Part shown: one piece after another, positions 31,756 through 41,743 of the stretch
Numbering within the stretch: position 1 is the stretch's first letter
How the letters are laid out: every line of letters begins with the position of its first letter
Assembly (NCBI RefSeq): GCF_001456955.1
Contig: NZ_KQ758473.1
Location: 1 to 64,000, forward strand
Source of the DNA: Microbacterium enclense
Lineage (GTDB): Bacteria; Actinomycetota; Actinomycetes; Actinomycetales; Microbacteriaceae
Direction: 5' to 3'
DNA length: 64,000 nt
Position numbers and translations under genes: made by a program
Notes under the pieces: generated by a model
Told to the model about the DNA's origin: nothing
The model's database searches: none
What the model saw: only the letters and a program-made list of their open reading frames with translations

Positions 31756-33302
31756 GGGCGCCTCCACGTGCGGCCATCGCGGGCCAGGAGCTCGTCGGCG
31801 GATGCCGGCCCCCACGACCCGGGCGAATACTGTTCGAGCGGACCGCCCTCGGCGGCCCAGAACTCCTCGATCGGGTCGAGGATCTTCCAGCTGAGCTCGA
31901 CCTCCTCGTGCCGCGGGAACAGCGGCGGGTCGCCGAGCAGCACGTCGAGGATGAGGCGCTCGTAGGCCTCGGGGCTGGCCTCGGTGAAGGCGTGCCCGTA
32001 GCCGAAGTCCATGGTCACGTCGCGCACCTGGGTGCCGTCGCCGGGGACCTTCGAGCCGAAGCGGATCGTCACGCCCTCGTCGGGCTGCACGCGGATGACG
32101 AGCGCGTTCTGCCCCAGCTCCTGCGTCTGGCTCTGCGAGAACAGCTGCTGCGGCGCACGCTTGAAGACCACGGCCACCTCGGTGACGCGGCGACCGAGGC
32201 GCTTTCCACTGCGCACGTAGAAAGGCACACCCGACCAGCGGCGCGTGTTGATCTCGAGCTTGATCGCCGCGTACGTCTCGGTGACCGACTCGGGGTTCAT
32301 GCCGTCTTCCTCGAGGAAGCCGAGCACCTGCTCGCCGCCCTGCCAGCCGCCGGCGTACTGACCGCGAGCCGTCGCCTCGGCGAGGTTCTCGGGCACGCGT
32401 ACCGCGGCGAGCACCTTCTCCTTCTCGGCGCGGAGGTCGGCGGCGTTGAAGCTGATGGGCTCCTCCATCGCCGTGAGAGCGAGCAGCTGCAGGAGGTGGT
32501 TCTGGATGACGTCGCGCGCCGCCCCGATCCCGTCGTAGTAGCCCGCGCGACCGCCCACGCCGATGTCTTCGGCCATCGTGATCTGCACGTGGTCGACGTA
32601 GTTGCGGTTCCAGATCGGCTCGTACAGCTCGTTGGCGAAACGCAGCGCGAGGATGTTCTGCACCGTCTCTTTGCCGAGGTAGTGGTCGATGCGGAAGATC
32701 GAGTCGGCGGGGAAGGCGCTCTCGACGACCTCGTTCAGCTCGCGGGCGGAGGCGAGGTCGTGACCGAACGGCTTCTCGATGACGACGCGGCGCCAGCCGG
32801 TCGTGTCGTCGGCCGAGTCGCCGACCAGCCCCGACGCCTTGAGCTGGGTCGTGACGAGCGGGAAGGCCTTCGGCGGGATCGACAGGTAGTACGCGTGGTT
32901 GCCCATCGTGCCGCGCTCGGTGTCGAGTTTGTCGACCGTGTCGCGCAGGCGCTGGAAGGCCTCGGGGTCGTCGAACTCGCCCTGCACGAAGCGGATGCCC
33001 TGCAGCAGCTCCTTCCACGTCTCCTCGCGGAATTCCGTGCGCGCGTACTTCTTGACCGAGTCGTACACGACCTCGGCGAAGTCCTGGTCCTCCCAGTCGC
33101 GGCGCGCGAAGCCGACCAGGGCGAACCCCGGGGGCAGCAGACCGCGGTTGGCGAGGTCGTAGACCGCCGGCATGAGCTTTTTGCGCGAGAGGTCGCCGGT
33201 GACGCCGAAGATCACGAGGGCGCTGGGCCCCGCGATCCGGCTCAAACGGCGATCCTCGGGATCGCGCAGGGGATTGTGACCCGGTGTGATCTCTACGACC
33301 AT
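31752..33302 (-). CDS. zwf: Glucose-6-phosphate 1-dehydrogenase
   Basis: A 516-aa enzyme. It has the NADP-binding 'VIFGVTGDLSRKKLMPAVY' (residues 30-48), the substrate-binding and catalytic 'RIDHYLGKETVQN' (His/Lys) and 'EKPFGHD'. It produces NADPH and 6-phosphogluconolactone. ATG 33302 is 3 nt after the pgi stop. Confidence 0.97.
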   Translation of the reverse strand: MVVEITPGHNPLRDPEDRRLSRIAGPSALVIFGVTGDLSRKKLMPAVYDLANRGLLPPGFALVGFARRDWEDQDFAEVVYDSVKKYARTEFREETWKELLQGIRFVQGEFDDPEAFQRLRDTVDKLDTERGTMGNHAYYLSIPPKAFPLVTTQLKASGLVGDSADDTTGWRRVVIEKPFGHDLASARELNEVVESAFPADSIFRIDHYLGKETVQNILALRFANELYEPIWNRNYVDHVQITMAEDIGVGGRAGYYDGIGAARDVIQNHLLQLLALTAMEEPISFNAADLRAEKEKVLAAVRVPENLAEATARGQYAGGWQGGEQVLGFLEEDGMNPESVTETYAAIKLEINTRRWSGVPFYVRSGKRLGRRVTEVAVVFKRAPQQLFSQSQTQELGQNALVIRVQPDEGVTIRFGSKVPGDGTQVRDVTMDFGYGHAFTEASPEAYERLILDVLLGDPPLFPRHEEVELSWKILDPIEEFWAAEGGPLEQYSPGSWGPASADELLARDGRTWRRP

Positions 33303-33305
33303 GTC

Positions 33306-34931
33306 TTACTGTGCCGCCTCGAAGAGTGAGAGCACCTCGGCCTGCGGGTCGGTCAGCGTCAGCGTGACGACGGGACGGCCGTGACCGTCCGCCAGCACGC
33401 TCGCGTCTCCCGCGGCCTGTGCCTGGATGAGTTGTCCGAACGTGAACGGTCGACCGGGGATCTCGAGGTCGACGTCGGTGCGTTCGAGGATCTGAAGGAA
33501 GACGCCGGTGGCGGGTCCTCCCTTGTGGTACTGGCCCGTGGAGTGCAGGAACCGGGGACCCCAACCGAAGGTGACGGGGCGACCGGCGTCAGCGGCCACG
33601 AGCTCGCGAAGGCCCGCGAGCTGAGGGAGCTCGAGGCGGTTCACGTAGGCCTGGATGCCGACGTAGCCATCGGCCGGGACCCGCGCGTACAGCGCCGCGA
33701 GCACGCTCGCGACGGTGCCGCCGGCGGCGAGGGACGGGTCGGATACGCGCACCTCGACGCCGTCGGCGACGAACGCCGGGGCGGTGGGGGCGGGTTGCGC
33801 GTCGAGGAGACCGCGGGCGGCCGCCTTCGCCGACTCGACGTCGGGCTGGTTGAAGGGGTCGATGCCGAGCAGTCGTCCCGCGATCGCGGTGGCGTACTCC
33901 CACACGACGAACTGCGCGCCCAGCGAACCGCTGACCAGCACCTCGTCGGTGTGACGCTCGAACAGGTGGAACGCGTGCGCGTCGTCGACGAAGCGCACGA
34001 CCTGCAGGTCGTCGGGCTTCGCCTCCAGTTCGGGCGAGACCGGCAGCAGCACGACGGGCAGGATGCCGGAGCCGTCCTTGCCCGTCGACTCGGCGACGAG
34101 CTGTTCGATCCAGTCGGGCAGACCCACGATGTGGGTGCCGTCTGTAACGAGGCCGAGCTTGTCCCGACGCCGCGCACCCCCGCCGGCGATCGCGGCCGCC
34201 AAGACCAGCGCGGGGTTGTCCGGCGAATCGATCGCGACCTCGAGCAGGGTGGCATCCGCCTCGTCGAGCAGCTCGTCGATGTCGACGCCCGCGAGACCCG
34301 TGGGCACCAGGCCGAAGGCGGTGAGCGCCGAATAGCGGCCGCCCACCTCGGGGTCGGCCGTGAAGACGCGGTAGCCGTCGGCGCGCGCGGACGACTCGAG
34401 CGGCGAGCCGGGGTCGGTCACGACGACGATGCGGTCTGCGGGATCGATGCCGAGATCGCGGAACGCGGCCTCGAAGGCGCGCTTCGCGGAATCGGTTTCG
34501 ATGGTCGAACCGGACTTGCTCGACACGACCAGCACGGTCTGCGCGAGCCCGCCGGTCTCGGCGTCGCCGTCGATTGCGGCGAGCACCTGCGCGGGGGCGG
34601 TCGAGTCGAGGATGACCAGCGGCACGCCGGCCGTCTGGGCGATGACCTCGGGCGCGAGCGACGAGCCGCCCATCCCCGCGAGAACGACGCGGGTCACGCC
34701 CTGCGCGACCAGCTGGTCGCGCAGGGCGGTGATCTCGGGCACGAGCGGGCGCGAGACGGAGACCGCCCGCACCCACCCGAGACGACGAGACGCCTCGTCT
34801 TCTGCGGCCGGGCCCCACAGGCTCGCGTCGCCGGCGGTGATGCCCGACGCGATCAGCGAGCCGGTCAGGCCCGGCAGCTCGGTCTCGACGACCGAGCCGA
34901 CGTGGCCCGTGACCTTGACCGCGAAGCTCAC
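33306..34931 (-). CDS. pgi: Glucose-6-phosphate isomerase
   Basis: A 541-aa actinobacterial-type isomerase whose N-terminal part carries '[14 protein letters not shown]' and '[14 protein letters not shown]', the SIS sugar-phosphate domain. The tal-pgi-zwf context fits this role. GTG 34931 overlaps the tal stop by 4 bp (GTGA); the longer frame upstream lies inside tal. Confidence 0.94.
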   Translation of the reverse strand: MSFAVKVTGHVGSVVETELPGLTGSLIASGITAGDASLWGPAAEDEASRRLGWVRAVSVSRPLVPEITALRDQLVAQGVTRVVLAGMGGSSLAPEVIAQTAGVPLVILDSTAPAQVLAAIDGDAETGGLAQTVLVVSSKSGSTIETDSAKRAFEAAFRDLGIDPADRIVVVTDPGSPLESSARADGYRVFTADPEVGGRYSALTAFGLVPTGLAGVDIDELLDEADATLLEVAIDSPDNPALVLAAAIAGGGARRRDKLGLVTDGTHIVGLPDWIEQLVAESTGKDGSGILPVVLLPVSPELEAKPDDLQVVRFVDDAHAFHLFERHTDEVLVSGSLGAQFVVWEYATAIAGRLLGIDPFNQPDVESAKAAARGLLDAQPAPTAPAFVADGVEVRVSDPSLAAGGTVASVLAALYARVPADGYVGIQAYVNRLELPQLAGLRELVAADAGRPVTFGWGPRFLHSTGQYHKGGPATGVFLQILERTDVDLEIPGRPFTFGQLIQAQAAGDASVLADGHGRPVVTLTLTDPQAEVLSLFEAAQ

Positions 34932-36049
34932 TTCGCGGCCTGGGCGCTTCCGGCCTCGAGAGCGGTCTTGACCGTGTCCTGCAGCTCGTGCCACGAGGCG
35001 ATGAACTTCTCGACGCCCTCGTCTTCGAGCGTCTGCGTCGCGTCGGCGACGTCGACGCCCGCGGCGGCGAGGCGGGCGAAGACCTGGTGCGCGTCGGCGT
35101 AGGCGCCGGTGACCGTGTCACCCGTGATGACAGCGTGGTCGAACGTGGCCTCGAGCGTCTTCTCCGGCATGGTGTTGACGGTGCCGGGGGCGACGAGCTC
35201 GGTCACGTAGAGCGTGTCGGGCAGCGCGGGGTCCTTGACACCGGTCGAGGCCCACAGCGGACGCTGGACGGTGGCGCCGGCATCCAGCAGCTTCTTGGCG
35301 CGGTCCTCACCGAACTTCTTCTCGTACAGCTCGTAGGCCAGGCGCGCGTTGGCGATGCCCGCCTTGCCCTTGAGCTCGGCGGCCTCGTCGGTGCCGAGGG
35401 CGGCGAGACGCTTGTCGATCTCGGTGTCGACGCGCGACACGAAGAACGAGGCGACCGACTGCAGGGTCGAGATGTCGTGACCGGCGGCCTGCGCCTTCTC
35501 GACACCCGCGAGGTACGCGTCGATGACCTCTTCGTAGCGCTCGAGGCTGAAGATGAGTGTGACGTTGACCGAGATGCCCGCACCGATCACCTCGGTGATC
35601 GCGGGCAGGCCGGCCTTGGTCGCGGGGATCTTGATGAGGACGTTCTTGCGGTCCACGCGGGCCGAGAGGTCCTTGGCCTGTGCGACGGTGCCCTCGGTGT
35701 CGTGCGCGAGGTCGGGGGAGACCTCGATCGACACGCGGCCGTCGACGCCGTTCGTCGCCTCGAAGACGGGCAGGAAGATGTCGCACGCGTCGCGGACGTC
35801 GTCGGTAGTGATCGAGAAGATCGCCTCGTCGACATCGGCGCCGGCGGCGGCCAGTTCCTTGACCTGGCCCTCATAGGCCTCGCCCTTCGACAGGGCACCG
35901 GCGAAGATCGTCGGGTTGGTGGTGACGCCCGAGACGTCGCGAGCCTCGATGAGCTCGGCGAGGTTGCCGGACTGGATGCGCTGACGCGACAGGTCGTCGA
36001 GCCAGATGCTGACGCCGGCGGCGGCGAGGTCGGCGGTGGGAGTGCTCAT
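34928..36049 (-). CDS. tal: Transaldolase
   Basis: A 373-aa TIM-barrel enzyme. The Schiff-base Lys is in '[13 protein letters not shown]', with 'GVTTNPTIF' near the N-terminus and '[13 protein letters not shown]'. It transfers dihydroxyacetone units between sugar phosphates. A GAGGAG ribosome site sits 8 nt before the ATG. It begins 18 nt after tkt in the same operon. Confidence 0.96.
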   Translation of the reverse strand: MSTPTADLAAAGVSIWLDDLSRQRIQSGNLAELIEARDVSGVTTNPTIFAGALSKGEAYEGQVKELAAAGADVDEAIFSITTDDVRDACDIFLPVFEATNGVDGRVSIEVSPDLAHDTEGTVAQAKDLSARVDRKNVLIKIPATKAGLPAITEVIGAGISVNVTLIFSLERYEEVIDAYLAGVEKAQAAGHDISTLQSVASFFVSRVDTEIDKRLAALGTDEAAELKGKAGIANARLAYELYEKKFGEDRAKKLLDAGATVQRPLWASTGVKDPALPDTLYVTELVAPGTVNTMPEKTLEATFDHAVITGDTVTGAYADAHQVFARLAAAGVDVADATQTLEDEGVEKFIASWHELQDTVKTALEAGSAQAAK

Positions 36050-36067
36050 GTCGTTAATCTCCTCGGG

Positions 36068-38167
36068 TTACTTCTTCGCCGCGGCGAGCGAGTCGCGCGC
36101 AGCCTCGACGACGGCCTCGGCCGTGATGCCGAACTTCTGGAACAGGGTCTTGTAGTCGGCCGACGCACCGAAGTGGTCGATGGCGACCGAGCGGCCGGCG
36201 TCGCCGACGATGCCGGCCCAGCTGAGGGCGGAGCCCGCCTCGACCGACACGCGGGCCTTGACCGACGACGGCAGCACCGACTCGCGGTAGGCCTCGTCTT
36301 GCTCGGCGAACCACTCGAGCGACGGAGCCGACACCACGCGCGCCTGCACGCCCTCGGCGGCGAGGGTCTCGCGGGCCTGCACGGCCAGCTGCACCTCGGA
36401 CCCGGTGGCGATCAGGATGACGTCGGGCTCGCCGCCCGCGGCCTCGGCCAGCACGTAGGCGCCCTTGACGGCGCCCTCGGCGGAGGCGAACTCGTCACCG
36501 GATGCCGCGCCCTCGCCGCGGGCGAAGACGGGGATGTTCTGACGGGTCAGTGCGATACCGGCGGGGCCGGCGGTGCGACGCAGCATCTCGAGCCACACGA
36601 CGCTGGTCTCGTTGGCATCCGCGGGACGCACCAGGGCGAAGTTCGGGATGGCGCGGAGGGTGGCCAGCTGCTCGATGGGCTGGTGCGTGGGGCCGTCTTC
36701 GCCGAGGGCGACGGAGTCGTGCGTCCAGACGAAGATGGTCGGGATGTTCATCAGGGCGGCCAGACGCACCGGCGGGCGCATGTAGTCGCTGAAGATGAGG
36801 AACGTGCCGCCGAACGGACGGGTGGGTCCGTGCAGGACGATGCCGTTGAGGATCGCGCCCATCGCGTGCTCGCGGATGCCGAAGTGCAGCACGCGGCCGT
36901 AGGGGTCGCCGGACCACTCGTGCGTCGACCACGACGAGGGGATGAAGCTCTTGGCATCCTTGATCGTCGTGAGGTTCGACTCGGCGAGGTCGGCCGACCC
37001 GCCCCAGAGCTCGGGAAGCTCGGCGGCCAGGGCGTTGATGACGGTGCCGCTGGCGGCGCGAGTGGAGACGTCCTTGCCGGCCTCAAAGGCGGGGAGGGCG
37101 TCGGCGATGTCGGCGGGGAGCTCGCGGGCCTGCAGACGGTCCCACAGCTGCTTGCGCTCGGGGTGGGCCTCGGCCCACGCGTCGAACTTCTGCTGCCAGG
37201 CGGCCTTCTCGGCCTCGCCGCGCTCGACGAGCTGGCGGGTGTGGGCGATGACGTCGTCGGCGACGGCGAAGTGCTGCTCGGGGTCGAAGCCGAGCACCTC
37301 CTTGGTGGCCTTGAGCTCGTCGGCGCCGAGGGCGGAGCCGTGGATCTTGCCGGAGTTCTGCTTGCCGGGGGAGGGCCAGCCGATGATCGTCTTGAGGATG
37401 ATGAGCGAGGGCTTGCTCGTCTCGCCCTTGGCCGCCTCGATCGCGGCGTGCAGCTCGGCGACGTCTTCGACGTACTCGCCGGTCTTCTTCCAGTCGACCG
37501 TCTGCACCTGCCAGCCGTACGACTCGTAGCGCTTGGCCACGTCTTCGGTGAAGGCGACGTTGGTGTCGTCTTCGATGGAGATCTGGTTGGAGTCGTAGAT
37601 CGCGATGAGGTTGCCGAGCTCCTGGTGGCCCGCGAGCGAGGAGGCCTCGCTCGTCACACCCTCCTGGAGGTCGCCGTCACCGGCGATGACGTACACGAAG
37701 TGGTCGAACGGGCTCTCGCCGGCAGGGGTCTCGGCGTCGAAGAGGCCGCGCTCGTAGCGGGCGGCGTAGGCGAAGCCGACGGAGGAGGCCAGGCCCTGAC
37801 CCAGCGGGCCGGTCGTGATCTCGACGCCGTCGGTGTGGCCGTACTCGGGGTGGCCGGGGGTGAGGGAGCCCCACGTGCGCAGCGCCTCGAGGTCCTTCAG
37901 CTCGAGGCCGAAGCCGCCGAGGTAGAGCTGGACGTACTGCGTCAGCGAGGAGTGACCCGCCGACAGGATGAAGCGGTCGCGGCCGGGCCAGTGCGTGTCG
38001 GCCGGGTCGTGGTGCAGCACCCGCTGGTACAGCAGGTACGCGGCGGGGGCCAGCGACATCGCCGTACCCGGGTGACCATTGCCCACCTTCTCGACGGCAT
38101 CCGCCGCCAGAATGCGGGCGGTGTCCACCGCGCGCCGATCGATCTCATCCCATTCGAAGTCCGACAA
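36068..38167 (-). CDS. tkt: Transketolase
   Basis: A 699-aa thiamine-diphosphate enzyme. It has '[15 protein letters not shown]', '[14 protein letters not shown]', the ThDP motif '[26 protein letters not shown]' and the C-terminal '[15 protein letters not shown]'. The conserved N-terminus '[28 protein letters not shown]' begins at a TTG codon (38167) with GAGAGAGG about 8 nt upstream, so TTG is preferred over a GTG at 38221 that would overlap the promoter (TACGGT, minus strand). It heads the six-gene pentose-phosphate operon and is divergent from ctaB. Confidence 0.95.
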   Translation of the reverse strand: MSDFEWDEIDRRAVDTARILAADAVEKVGNGHPGTAMSLAPAAYLLYQRVLHHDPADTHWPGRDRFILSAGHSSLTQYVQLYLGGFGLELKDLEALRTWGSLTPGHPEYGHTDGVEITTGPLGQGLASSVGFAYAARYERGLFDAETPAGESPFDHFVYVIAGDGDLQEGVTSEASSLAGHQELGNLIAIYDSNQISIEDDTNVAFTEDVAKRYESYGWQVQTVDWKKTGEYVEDVAELHAAIEAAKGETSKPSLIILKTIIGWPSPGKQNSGKIHGSALGADELKATKEVLGFDPEQHFAVADDVIAHTRQLVERGEAEKAAWQQKFDAWAEAHPERKQLWDRLQARELPADIADALPAFEAGKDVSTRAASGTVINALAAELPELWGGSADLAESNLTTIKDAKSFIPSSWSTHEWSGDPYGRVLHFGIREHAMGAILNGIVLHGPTRPFGGTFLIFSDYMRPPVRLAALMNIPTIFVWTHDSVALGEDGPTHQPIEQLATLRAIPNFALVRPADANETSVVWLEMLRRTAGPAGIALTRQNIPVFARGEGAASGDEFASAEGAVKGAYVLAEAAGGEPDVILIATGSEVQLAVQARETLAAEGVQARVVSAPSLEWFAEQDEAYRESVLPSSVKARVSVEAGSALSWAGIVGDAGRSVAIDHFGASADYKTLFQKFGITAEAVVEAARDSLAAAKK

Positions 38168-38352
38168 AACGGTGCCTCTCTCGATCTGCGCCCGTTCACG
38201 TCCGACGTCCGCGCTCACCACCGTAGGAGTGGGAGGGGGGTGGGGGTGTCGTCGCGGGGCGCGCGTTCATCGTCAGCATAGCGAGATCGCCGCGGCCCCG
38301 TGGTGATCGTGACGGGGGTCGACAGGCGGCCGGGCGTGTGGTGCGGATGGCA

Positions 38353-38358
38353 TAGAAT
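38353..38358 (+). promoter_or_regulatory. -10 element TAGAAT of the ctaB promoter
   Basis: TAGAAT lies 34 nt upstream of the ctaB ATG, in the 225-bp region divergent from tkt. Confidence 0.55.
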
Positions 38359-38392
38359 CGGTGAGGATCTTTACGCGCTACCCCGGGGGACG

Positions 38393-39319
38393 ATGGACAT
38401 CTCGACGACGTCGCACGTCACTGCGACGACCGATCGCCGCTCCGTCGGACGCACCGTTCGGGCCTATGTCGCCCTGACGAAGCCGCGCGTCCTCGAACTG
38501 CTGCTGGTGACCACCGTTCCGGTGATGATCCTGGCGCAGGGCGGTCTGCCCGACCTGTGGCTCATCTTCGCCACGGTGATCGGCGGTTCGCTGAGCGCCG
38601 GTTCGGCGGCGGCGTTCAACATGTACCTCGACCGCGACATCGACGCGCACATGCAGCGCACCGAGAACCGCCCGCTGGTCACCGGCGAGGTCTCGCCGCG
38701 CGGCGCCCTCGTCTTCGCGTGGACGCTCGCCGCCGTCTCGACGGTGTGGCTCTGGGCCTTCACGAACCCGCTCGCCGCGGGCCTGTCGGCCGGGGCAATC
38801 TTCTTCTACGTCGTGATCTACACGATGATCCTCAAGCGCCGCACCGAGCAGAACATCGTGTGGGGCGGCATCGCGGGCTGCTTCCCGGTGCTCATCGGCT
38901 GGTCCGCCGTCACGGGGTCGCTCTCGTGGGCGCCGTTCATCCTCTTCGCGCTCGTCTTCCTGTGGACGCCGCCGCACTACTGGCCGCTGTCGATGAAGTA
39001 CGCCGCACAGTACGAAGAGGTCGACGTGCCCATGCTCGGCGCGACCCGCAGCGGTTCGCAGGTCGGCCTGCAGGTCATCCTCTACGCGTGGGCGACGGTG
39101 GCCTGCTCGCTGCTGCTCATCCCGGTCGCGTCCATGGGCCTCGTGTACAGCGTGTCGGCCCTGGTGTTCGGCGGGTGGTTCATCTACGAATCGCACCGTC
39201 TCTATTCTCGCGCGGTGCGCGGTGGGGAGCCCCGCCCGATGCGCGTGTTCCATGCGTCCATCACGTACCTCACGCTGCTCTTCGTCGCGATCGCCGTCGA
39301 CCCGCTGCTGCCGTTCTGA
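38393..39319 (+). CDS. ctaB: Protoheme IX farnesyltransferase (heme O synthase)
   Basis: A 308-aa membrane enzyme with about nine helices that adds a farnesyl group to heme B. The two Asp-rich prenyl-binding motifs are '[20 protein letters not shown]' (about residues 82-101) and the '[20 protein letters not shown]' loop. ATG 38393 follows GGGGGA. Heme O feeds CtaA, encoded 1.2 kb away on the other strand, for cytochrome aa3 oxidase. Confidence 0.95.
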   Translation: MDISTTSHVTATTDRRSVGRTVRAYVALTKPRVLELLLVTTVPVMILAQGGLPDLWLIFATVIGGSLSAGSAAAFNMYLDRDIDAHMQRTENRPLVTGEVSPRGALVFAWTLAAVSTVWLWAFTNPLAAGLSAGAIFFYVVIYTMILKRRTEQNIVWGGIAGCFPVLIGWSAVTGSLSWAPFILFALVFLWTPPHYWPLSMKYAAQYEEVDVPMLGATRSGSQVGLQVILYAWATVACSLLLIPVASMGLVYSVSALVFGGWFIYESHRLYSRAVRGGEPRPMRVFHASITYLTLLFVAIAVDPLLPF

Positions 39320-39330
39320 GCTGATCCGCG

Positions 39331-39360
39331 AGCGCCCGTCCCCTCCTCGGGGCGGGCGCT
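39331..39360 (+). terminator. ctaB terminator
   Basis: AGCGCCCG...CGGGCGCT stem with a small bulge, followed by TTTCCC, 11 nt after the ctaB stop. Its right arm is also the start of the left inverted end of the repeat cassette. Confidence 0.75.
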
Positions 39361-39445
39361 TTCCCGTTCGGCGTCGTTTCCTGGCGGTGAGGGTGGACGC
39401 CGTCGAGATTCCGGATGCCACGCGCCGCCGCGCGCCGCCTCGGGG

Positions 39446-39518
39446 AGCGGAGGAGATTTCGTGACGGGAGGGTCGGGGCCGCGGCATCCCTCCTCCGCTC
39501 CGCGATTACCCTCCCGCC
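39446..39518 (+). repeat. 73-bp direct repeat, copy 1
   Basis: Begins AGCGGAGGAGATTTCGTGAC and ends CCTCCCGCC. Inside it AGCGGAGGA pairs perfectly with TCCTCCGCT, and CGGGAGG pairs with CCTCCCG; the two pairings interleave. It shares the central block GGGGCCGCGGCATCCC with the other copies. Confidence 0.85.
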
Positions 39519-39561
39519 GACACTGGGTGCGGCGGAACGAGCCTCGGGGCGGCTCGCGCAG

Positions 39562-39634
39562 AGCGGAGGAGATTTCGTGACGGGAGGACCGGGGCCGCGG
39601 CATCCCCCTCCGCTCCGCAGTTTCTCCTCCCGCC
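39562..39634 (+). repeat. 73-bp direct repeat, copy 2
   Basis: Same start and core as copy 1 (ATTTCGTGACGGGAGG, GGGGCCGCGGCATCCC), offset by 116 bp. The right third is more diverged. Confidence 0.85.
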
Positions 39635-39671
39635 GGCCGGTGTCGCGACGCCCCGCGGGGGCACGCTCGGC

Positions 39672-39744
39672 AGCGGAGGAGATTTCGTGACGGGAGGACC
39701 GGGGCCGCGGCATCCCCCCTCCGCTTTGCGATTCCCCTCCCGCC
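39672..39744 (+). repeat. 73-bp direct repeat, copy 3
   Basis: Same left half as copy 2 for at least 45 bp, offset 110 bp from it. Ends in CCTCCCGCC. Confidence 0.85.
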
Positions 39745-39778
39745 GGAGGGCGCCGCGACCGACGAGCGGGAACGGGAA

Positions 39779-39810
39779 AGCGCCCGCCCCGACGGATCGG
39801 GGCGGGCGCT
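39779..39810 (-). terminator. Terminator of the minus-strand membrane-protein gene
   Basis: A perfect 12-bp stem AGCGCCCGCCCC/GGGGCGGGCGCT with an 8-nt loop. Read on the minus strand it is followed by TTTCCCGTTC, and it lies 14 nt past the stop at 39824. Confidence 0.8.
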
Positions 39811-39823
39811 GTGGCATTCCGGA

Positions 39824-40297
39824 TCAGCGACGCGTGGTGTCGTCTCCCGCGTCGAGCCGGGGCTCGTCGTGGCGCGCGGCGGCCGCCTGCGGCGGGGCCG
39901 TCGCGGTCGACGGGGTCTCGATGTCGGCATCCTCCACGGCCAGGGGAGCGGCGGGGGCGAACGGAGCCGCGACGGGCTCGGGAGCCGTCTCGTCGTCGCT
40001 GTTCCAGTCGATGGTCTCGACGGCGACGTCGGGGCGGTGGGTCAGCGCGCTGGCGGCGGCGAGGGCCAGCACGGCCACGATGCCGATGGCGCCGGCGCCG
40101 AGGACGGCGGCGCCGACGACGACCCAGGACTGGCCGACGTAGACCTGCACGACGGTGGCGTTCGGGTCGTTGAGGACCTGCTCCATCGCGTTGATCCCGT
40201 TCAGGACGATCGCGAGTCCGCCGACGATGGCAGCCAGGGATGCGACGACGAGCACCCAGAACGGGATGCTGGTCAGCAGACGGGGACGAGTCTTCAT
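39824..40297 (-). CDS. Small two-helix membrane protein, function unknown
   Basis: A 157-aa protein: a short basic N-terminus, helix 1 (residues 9-29), an external loop of about 25 residues, helix 2 (about 48-70), then an acidic Ala/Pro-rich cytoplasmic tail. The ATG at 40297 has AAGGAG 8 nt upstream, which decides the start over longer frames. Relatives in Microbacterium are sometimes called 'dinucleotide-utilizing enzyme', but no such motif is present. It sits between the repeat cassette and ctaA. Confidence 0.75.
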   Translation of the reverse strand: MKTRPRLLTSIPFWVLVVASLAAIVGGLAIVLNGINAMEQVLNDPNATVVQVYVGQSWVVVGAAVLGAGAIGIVAVLALAAASALTHRPDVAVETIDWNSDDETAPEPVAAPFAPAAPLAVEDADIETPSTATAPPQAAAARHDEPRLDAGDDTTRR

Positions 40298-40498
40298 GGG
40301 GAGTACTCCTTGTCGTTCCGACCCGGGGGAGTCGGACAGCGTCACCCGACGCGGTGGCATCGGGTGGGTCACGGGCGGTGGTCACCCGGAACATCAGCTT
40401 GGCTCACCCGCCCTGACCGCTCCTAGGGGTCGCCGATGAATACTCTATGAGCGTATAAGGGCGTCGCGCGCCGTCCGGGCGCGGGACACGTCGCGTCG

Positions 40499-41485
40499 TC
40501 AGCCGCGGGCCGACGCCGTTTCCCGGGCACGAGCCTGCGTGCTCGCTGCGGTGGGCTGCTTCAGACGCAGCACCACCACGGTCATGGTCGCGGCGGCCAG
40601 CGCGGCGAGCACCATGTGCGTGCCGACGGCGATCTCGGGCAGTCCGTTGCGGGCCTGGTAGAGACCGACGGCGATCTGCACGAGCTCGACGGCCAGCAGT
40701 GCGGTCGCCCACCGGCGCACCTCGAGGCGAAGCCTCCAGGCCGCGATGACGACGACGAGGGTGAGGGCGAACAGCGCGTACCCGGGCCACGCGTGCACGT
40801 GCTCGAGCACCTCGGCATTGAAGCCGTTGCGCACCGACGCCTCGTCGCCGGAGTGGGGGCCGGCGCCCGTGGTGAGCACGCCGAACACGATGGTCAGCGC
40901 CAGCACGGCCGTGGTCGCGTGCACGAGACCGGCGAACCAGCGGGGAGCGGCGAGCGAGCGGGGCCCGGCGGGCTGATACATGCGCACAAGGAACGCGGCG
41001 CACACCGCCACGAGCGAGACCGAGGCGACGTAGTGGAAGCCGACGATGAAGGGGTTCAGGCCCGTCAGCACGGTGATGCCGCCGACGACGGCCTGCGCGA
41101 CGATGCCCACCAGCACGACGAGCGAGAGCACGAAGAGCACGCGGCGCTCGTGACGCATGCGCCACACCAGCACGACGACGGCCAGGGCGAGGATGCCCAC
41201 GAGCCCGGTCAAGGTGCGGTTGCCGAACTCGATGATGCCGTGGATGCCCATCTCGGGGGTGTTCACGAGCGAGTCGGGGGTGCAGCGGGGCCAGGTCGGG
41301 CATCCGAGCCCCGACCCGGTCAGACGCACGGCGCCGCCGGTGCCGATGATGAGCACCTCGGCGACGAACGACAGCCAGGCGAACACGCGCACGCGCCGGT
41401 CGACGTCGGCGGGCAGCCACGCGGTGACGCGCTGCAGGGGCGCCGGAACACGTGACGGGGCGGTGGGGGACGAGGCGGAGGGCAT
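40499..41485 (-). CDS. ctaA: Heme A synthase
   Basis: A 328-aa membrane protein with eight predicted helices in two four-helix halves. Conserved blocks are 'IGTGGAVRLTGSGLGCPTWPRC' (heme region and Cys pair of the Gram-positive type), 'HGIIEFGNRTL' and 'EHVHAWPGYALF'. It oxidises the methyl group of heme O, using the product of CtaB. ATG 41485 has AGGAAG upstream; an earlier in-frame ATG at 41551 lacks a ribosome site. The neighbouring helices and the separate ctaB are as usual in Microbacteriaceae. Confidence 0.94.
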   Translation of the reverse strand: MPSASSPTAPSRVPAPLQRVTAWLPADVDRRVRVFAWLSFVAEVLIIGTGGAVRLTGSGLGCPTWPRCTPDSLVNTPEMGIHGIIEFGNRTLTGLVGILALAVVVLVWRMRHERRVLFVLSLVVLVGIVAQAVVGGITVLTGLNPFIVGFHYVASVSLVAVCAAFLVRMYQPAGPRSLAAPRWFAGLVHATTAVLALTIVFGVLTTGAGPHSGDEASVRNGFNAEVLEHVHAWPGYALFALTLVVVIAAWRLRLEVRRWATALLAVELVQIAVGLYQARNGLPEIAVGTHMVLAALAAATMTVVVLRLKQPTAASTQARARETASARG

Positions 41486-41743
41486 GCGTGCGGCTTCCTG
41501 GCGTCGAGGCGGCCCCGGCGTACCCGGCGTGCGGGGGAGCGGTGCTGCCATGCCGGGAGCGGGTGTTGCCTGTAGAATCGAAGGGTCCGGGTGCAGCGCT
41601 CACGCGATCCGCACCACAGACAGTCTAGGCGCGCAGCCAGCGCCTTCGAGCGGGCCCACCAGCGACATTCCTGGGACTTCGTCCGGAGTCCGGAATGCCG
41701 GGGCGGATGACACCGTTGGAGCCCGAGAAGGAGAGTGATCACC

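Larger units (their letters stand above)
39349..39790. repeat. Repeat cassette with 21-bp inverted ends and three direct repeats
   Basis: The stretch 39320-39823 holds no gene. 39349-39369 and 39770-39790 are perfect 21-bp inverted copies of each other (GGGGCGGGCGCTTTCCCGTT is the first 20 bases of the left one). Between them lie three direct repeats of about 73 bp. Both ends double as arms of transcription terminators, so the inverted ends may simply reflect similar terminators. The size and layout also fit a small non-autonomous element. Confidence 0.65.

Noticed and set aside
34988-38281. A 1097-codon plus-strand open frame opposite tal and tkt
   Set aside because: It is antisense to two genes with clear catalytic motifs, and its translation is His/Arg/Gly-rich without domains.
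39446-39744. CRISPR array
   Set aside because: Only three units, each about 73 bp with diverged right halves and spacers of about 40 bp with partial similarity; no cas gene in the window.
39202-39930. Several open frames through the repeat cassette, with repeated 'PPVTKSPPLP'-like units
   Set aside because: The repeated peptides are only the translation of the 73-bp DNA repeats. There is no ribosome site and no start consistent with the flanking terminators.
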